Source: Nautilus pompilius (Eukaryota; Mollusca; Cephalopoda; Nautilida; Nautilidae). Taken from it: a DNA stretch of 64,000 nt. Location: contig JACATO010001688.1 in NCBI GenBank assembly GCA_018389105.1, positions 62,001 to 126,000 of the forward strand, in the 5' to 3' direction. The notes under the pieces are model-generated. The model did not search any database. It saw nothing but the letters and a program-made list of their open reading frames with translations, and was not told the origin of the DNA. This document shows positions 60,452-64,000 of the stretch, piece by piece. Numbering within the stretch: position 1 is the stretch's first letter; every line of letters starts with the position of its first letter. The position numbers and the translations under genes were made by a program.

Positions 60452-60954
60452 GTGCTGACATCGAGATAACAGCAACAGGAGACGCCGCACTTTCCTAACC
60501 AGTGATTCTGCCAACACGGCAAATGTTCTAAGTTCTGATCTTATATTCACTCTCATTACCAAATCTCATGAACATCGAATAATTATTTATCAAAGCTCCA
60601 TGTTTTAATAAAGTCAGATTTTTTGTGAAAAGTAGCATCACTGGACTAGTGACGAGGCTACCTGACAACGAAGGGGTAGTCTGAAGAGAATCCAACCAGC
60701 GGGGCGCTGGCTGATCCCAGAGAGAGAGAGAGAGAGAGCGTGCACAGGATAAAAGCAACTACTACTTGTTATTTCACCTCATGTGCGTCAACTTTTACAT
60801 TCTACAAATTATTCTACTAAAACAGAGTAGGAGTTGTTGTCTAAACAACGGGATGTCTCCATCGTCGCTGAGCAAATAATAACTGAAAGGAGCGATTCCA
60901 TCATCTTTTCTGATTTTTCTTTGCACATCTTAACACTGAGAATATTGCACTGAT
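60452..60954. other. Unrecognised sequence
   Basis: No gene recognised. A short GA run lies at 60719-60738. Confidence 0.5.
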
Positions 60955-61955
60955 TTGCGTGTGTGTAGATGTGGTGTGTGTGTGTTTGTATGTCTCTGTG
61001 TACGTATGTGTGTGTATGCGCCTCTGTGTGTTTCTGTGTAGATGTATTGTGTGTGGTGTGTGTGTGAGTGTGTGTTTCTGTGTCTCTGTGTAGATGTGTG
61101 TGTGTGTGTGTTTGTATGTCTCTGTGTACGTATGTGTGTGTGCCTCTGTGTGTCTCTGTGTAGATGTATGTGTGTGTGTGTGTGTGTGTGTTTGTATATC
61201 TCTGTGTACGTATGTGTGTGTATGCGCCTCTGTGTGTTTCTGTGTAGATGTATGTATAATTGTGTGTGTGCCTCTGTGTGTCTCTGTGTAGATGTATGTG
61301 TGTGTGTGTGTTTGTATGTCTCTGTGTACGTATGTGTGTGTATGCGCCTCTGTGTGTCTCTGTGAAGATGTGTGTTGTGTTTGTATGTCTCTGTGTACGT
61401 ATGTGTGTGTGTATGCGCCTCTGTGTTCTCTGTGTAGATGGTGTGTGTGTGTTTGTATGTCTCTGTGTACGTATGTGTGTGTATGCGCCTCTGTGTTCTC
61501 TGTGTAGATGTGTGTGTGTGTGTATGTATAATTGTTGTGTGCCTCTGTGTGTCTCTGTGTAGATGTATGTGTGTGTATGCGCCTCTGTGTGTCTCTGTGT
61601 AGATGTGTGTGTGTGTTTGTATGTCTCTGTGTACGTATGTGTGTGTATGCGCCTCTGTGTGTCTCTCTGTGTAGATGTGTGTGTGTGTGTGTGGGTGTGT
61701 GTGTGTTTTATGTCTCTGTGTACGTATTGTGTGTGTGCGCCTCTGTGTGTCTCTGTGTAGATGTGTGTGTGTGTTTGTATGTCTCTGTGTACGTATGTGT
61801 GTGTATGCGCCTCTGTGTGGTCTCTGTGTAGATGTGTGTGTGTATTTGTATGTCTCTGTGTACGTATGTGTGTGTATGCGCCTCTGTGTGTCTCTGTGTA
61901 GATGTATGTGTGTGTGTGTGTTTCTGTGTCTCTGTGTAGACGTATGTGTAATTTG
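60955..61955 (+). repeat. TG-rich minisatellite, unit about 70 bp, about 15 copies
   Basis: Each unit contains, in order, TCTCTGTGTAGATGT, a variable TG run, TTTGTATGTCTCTGTGTACG, TATGTGTGTG and TATGCGCCTCTGTGTG. About fifteen TGTAGATG landmarks are counted. TG runs vary in length, so units range from about 45 to 85 bp. The minus-strand frames of 428 and 344 codons rich in His and Thr are open in two registers together and are artefacts. Confidence 0.95.
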
Positions 61956-64000
61956 CTGTAACATTTTTTTTCAAATTTCATAAAATCTGGGTTTTTTTTA
62001 AAAAAAACTGCTTTGCCAACTGTCGTCTGCAATGATGATTTAGGGAAACGCTCGACGTTTTCTTTAAAAGGGCGAAAAAACAAAAACAAAAACAACGAAA
62101 CATAAGCTATTTTATCCCGAGCTTCCTGTTGATTTACGAGGGAGAAAATGGGACAATTTATGGTTGCATTGTAATTCTAAACTAAATAAGAAGACATAAA
62201 TACATAACGTAGGACAGCTGCGTCTGAAGTGACAGAGCGCATAAATATCACAGCGGAGCTACTTCGCATATTAACCGCACATCCGGGCTTTTTTCCTGGG
62301 TAGACATTTTGACCATTGTTTCTTCGAGAGCCATAAAAAAAAAGAGAGTATCAAAAATAGAAATACTTCGGTTGAACAGTCGTTTAGCTTGGCTACTTAT
62401 GGCGGAAACAAGAAGATGGCTATTCGACTAAACCTGTGGCTATATAGTGTCACCTGTACTCACTAGACAGCGCTGTTAGTCCGGAGACAGCAGGGGCGGT
62501 AACCACGCAGTGGGCGGAAGCAGGAATGAGGATATTGTTGGAAAGTAACGGTCTGTTTCTTCTGGTGCCGCCGACAGATTCTCATAGTTTGTGCGGATAA
62601 AACCCCCAACAGCAGGTTTCTTGCAATTAGCCAAAGCCCATTACTCTCAGCCCGTCCCCTCGAATCCTAATGCATGTTTCACAAGGCATCATGAAGCGAA
62701 AGAGGAAGTAAAACAAATCATGTTTTGAGTAGGGTCATATGTCTTTAATTCTTCCCTTCTATTAATAATCGTACAACGAACAACTGCAAGTATCCAGTTG
62801 CTCGGCCTCGATGTCCGATGATGAAGAGCAGAACATTCGAACAGGAATAAACTCCGTGATTTTTCTTTTTTGCTTCAGTGATGTGATCGATTTTTCCTAT
62901 TATCAAAGTAAGAGCAGAAGTGAGAACCGGGCAATGGTGGCAAATATAGTCGTATAAAGTGAGGAAACAGTTCGGATCGGGCATCGAGAACAAAACCAGA
63001 GCAAGATCTTCCATCTGGAACGACGTCGATCACGTATCTAGCGATCGTTGTGTAAACTTCAGTAATCCACCCCAGACAAATGGTCGTCAGTTCTATAAAT
63101 AAGGTTCTGCGGTTTATTATTAAAAACAAGCAAATAGCCCTGACCGAGAAAAGGTAATCGCAACGACGATACGTCCTTATTCGGTGATACGGTCGGCGGG
63201 TGGGTACTCTAGACTCTCAAGCAGAGATATCACGGCCAGAGATGGGGCGGAACTTCGGTCAGAGGTAGCAGATTTTTTAAAAAAAAAAAACAACAACAAC
63301 AACGTGGACTTCAGTTTAAGCGCTGCTGACTCGTGTCGTTGGCCAGGCCGGACGATGTCGGTGTTGATTTAGTGCTGCCACAGCTGCTGAAAGTAAGTCC
63401 GAGTCCGTCGGTCCGCCGGGGCTAAAGGTGGGAGCTGGCGACAGAAGCTCGGCTTGAACACAGTAAACGTGAAGAGTTCCTGACCAAAACTGGAAGAGAG
63501 GGGGGGGGCTAAACTCGCGTTAGACGTTAAAAGAAAAGGCTGAGATGAAGGGGATTAAATATAACTTGGACCCGTTTGAGAGGGGGGCGGTAGCGAGGAC
63601 GGTGTAACATCGGTATGTCCGCAAACATACGATCGGAGGAGTAACTGGAGTTCCGTCCCCCTTACGTCAGGTTTGTGGTGCGTAGTGTCTTCAGCGGAAG
63701 CTGCTCCGATATCGAGTCATCGCCACCCGGCTTGAAACAGCTCGACGAAGGTGACAGGACCGGGGCGGGGGGGGGGGTCACTGTGGCCGACACGTGATCC
63801 CGGTCTGTCTAGCTGCTGGCAGGAATTCCTCTTCATATGCTCGCCGCATCCTTCCGTCGAGGGTTGTCTCCCGCTACTGACCAGAAGTCTCCTCCTAGTG
63901 ACGGGTTCTTTCTTTTCGTGGTGGGGTGGGGCCCCGAAGTCAGCGGCGACGATCGCCCGGCCGGGGTTTGCGCAATTAACAAAAGAACCCCCCCAAAAAT
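61956..64000. other. Unrecognised sequence to the window end
   Basis: No gene recognised. It holds an ATGGCGGAAAC at 62399 and an AAGATGGC at 62413 (frames of 10 and 16 codons), minus-strand frames at 62745-63129 without a domain, an A run and AAC tract at 63278-63303, a donor-like AAA|GTAAGT near 63390, and G runs of 9-11 bases at 63500 and 63767. The last 600 bases are GC-rich. Confidence 0.5.

Noticed and set aside
60809..62095. 428- and 344-codon His/Thr-rich minus frames
   Set aside because: Both registers of a TG-rich repeat are open at once, and the plus strand gives equally long Cys/Val frames. This is a low-complexity artefact.
62745..63129. Two overlapping minus-strand frames (84 and 89 codons) with hydrophobic stretches
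   Set aside because: They overlap in different registers, neither has a recognisable motif, and a chance origin is the simpler view.

Overview
The window looks like non-coding to gene-poor nuclear DNA of an animal. It carries Tc1 and mariner DNA transposons, non-LTR retrotransposons with an RNase H domain, long microsatellites and minisatellites, and no operons, Shine-Dalgarno signals or long unique open frames. CpG is not strongly depleted, which fits an invertebrate or other mosaically methylated genome better than a mammal. I cannot name the species. I recognise no conserved host protein-coding gene, tRNA or rRNA. The few host exon or start-codon candidates are marked as weak.

Layout: 0-3 kb holds a CT-rich tract and a 5'-truncated, frameshifted LINE (reverse transcriptase, RNase H, C-terminal zinc motif) ending in a (CAA)n tail. 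3-24 kb is mostly unrecognised sequence with one reverse-transcriptase relic (about 9.9-10.5 kb), a possible exon near 6.8 kb and the first tandem arrays. 24.5-38.5 kb is a transposon graveyard: at least five decayed Tc1-type relics, a 369-bp non-autonomous element with TA flanks, a 1.3-kb mariner inserted inside one of the older relics, two further LINE relics, and a nearly full-length but dead Tc1 element (36884-38431) inserted in a TA run within a minisatellite. 38.5-54 kb is unrecognised sequence with further arrays and a short degenerate TTAGGG-type tract at 43.4 kb. 54.3-55.1 kb is a 30-bp minisatellite. 55.6-60.5 kb has the best host start-codon candidates (a 54-codon frame at 55656 behind a CRE octamer, and a 9-codon first exon at 59307) plus a third reverse-transcriptase relic. 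61 kb is a TG-rich array with a unit of roughly 70 bp.

The most distinctive feature is a dispersed minisatellite family whose unit joins the palindrome TGACGTCA, usually next to GTAC, to a GA/CT run. It occurs as at least nine arrays in both orientations, with variants that look like CpG decay. No coherent multi-gene system is visible. The genes present are parts of separate mobile elements, all apparently inactive.
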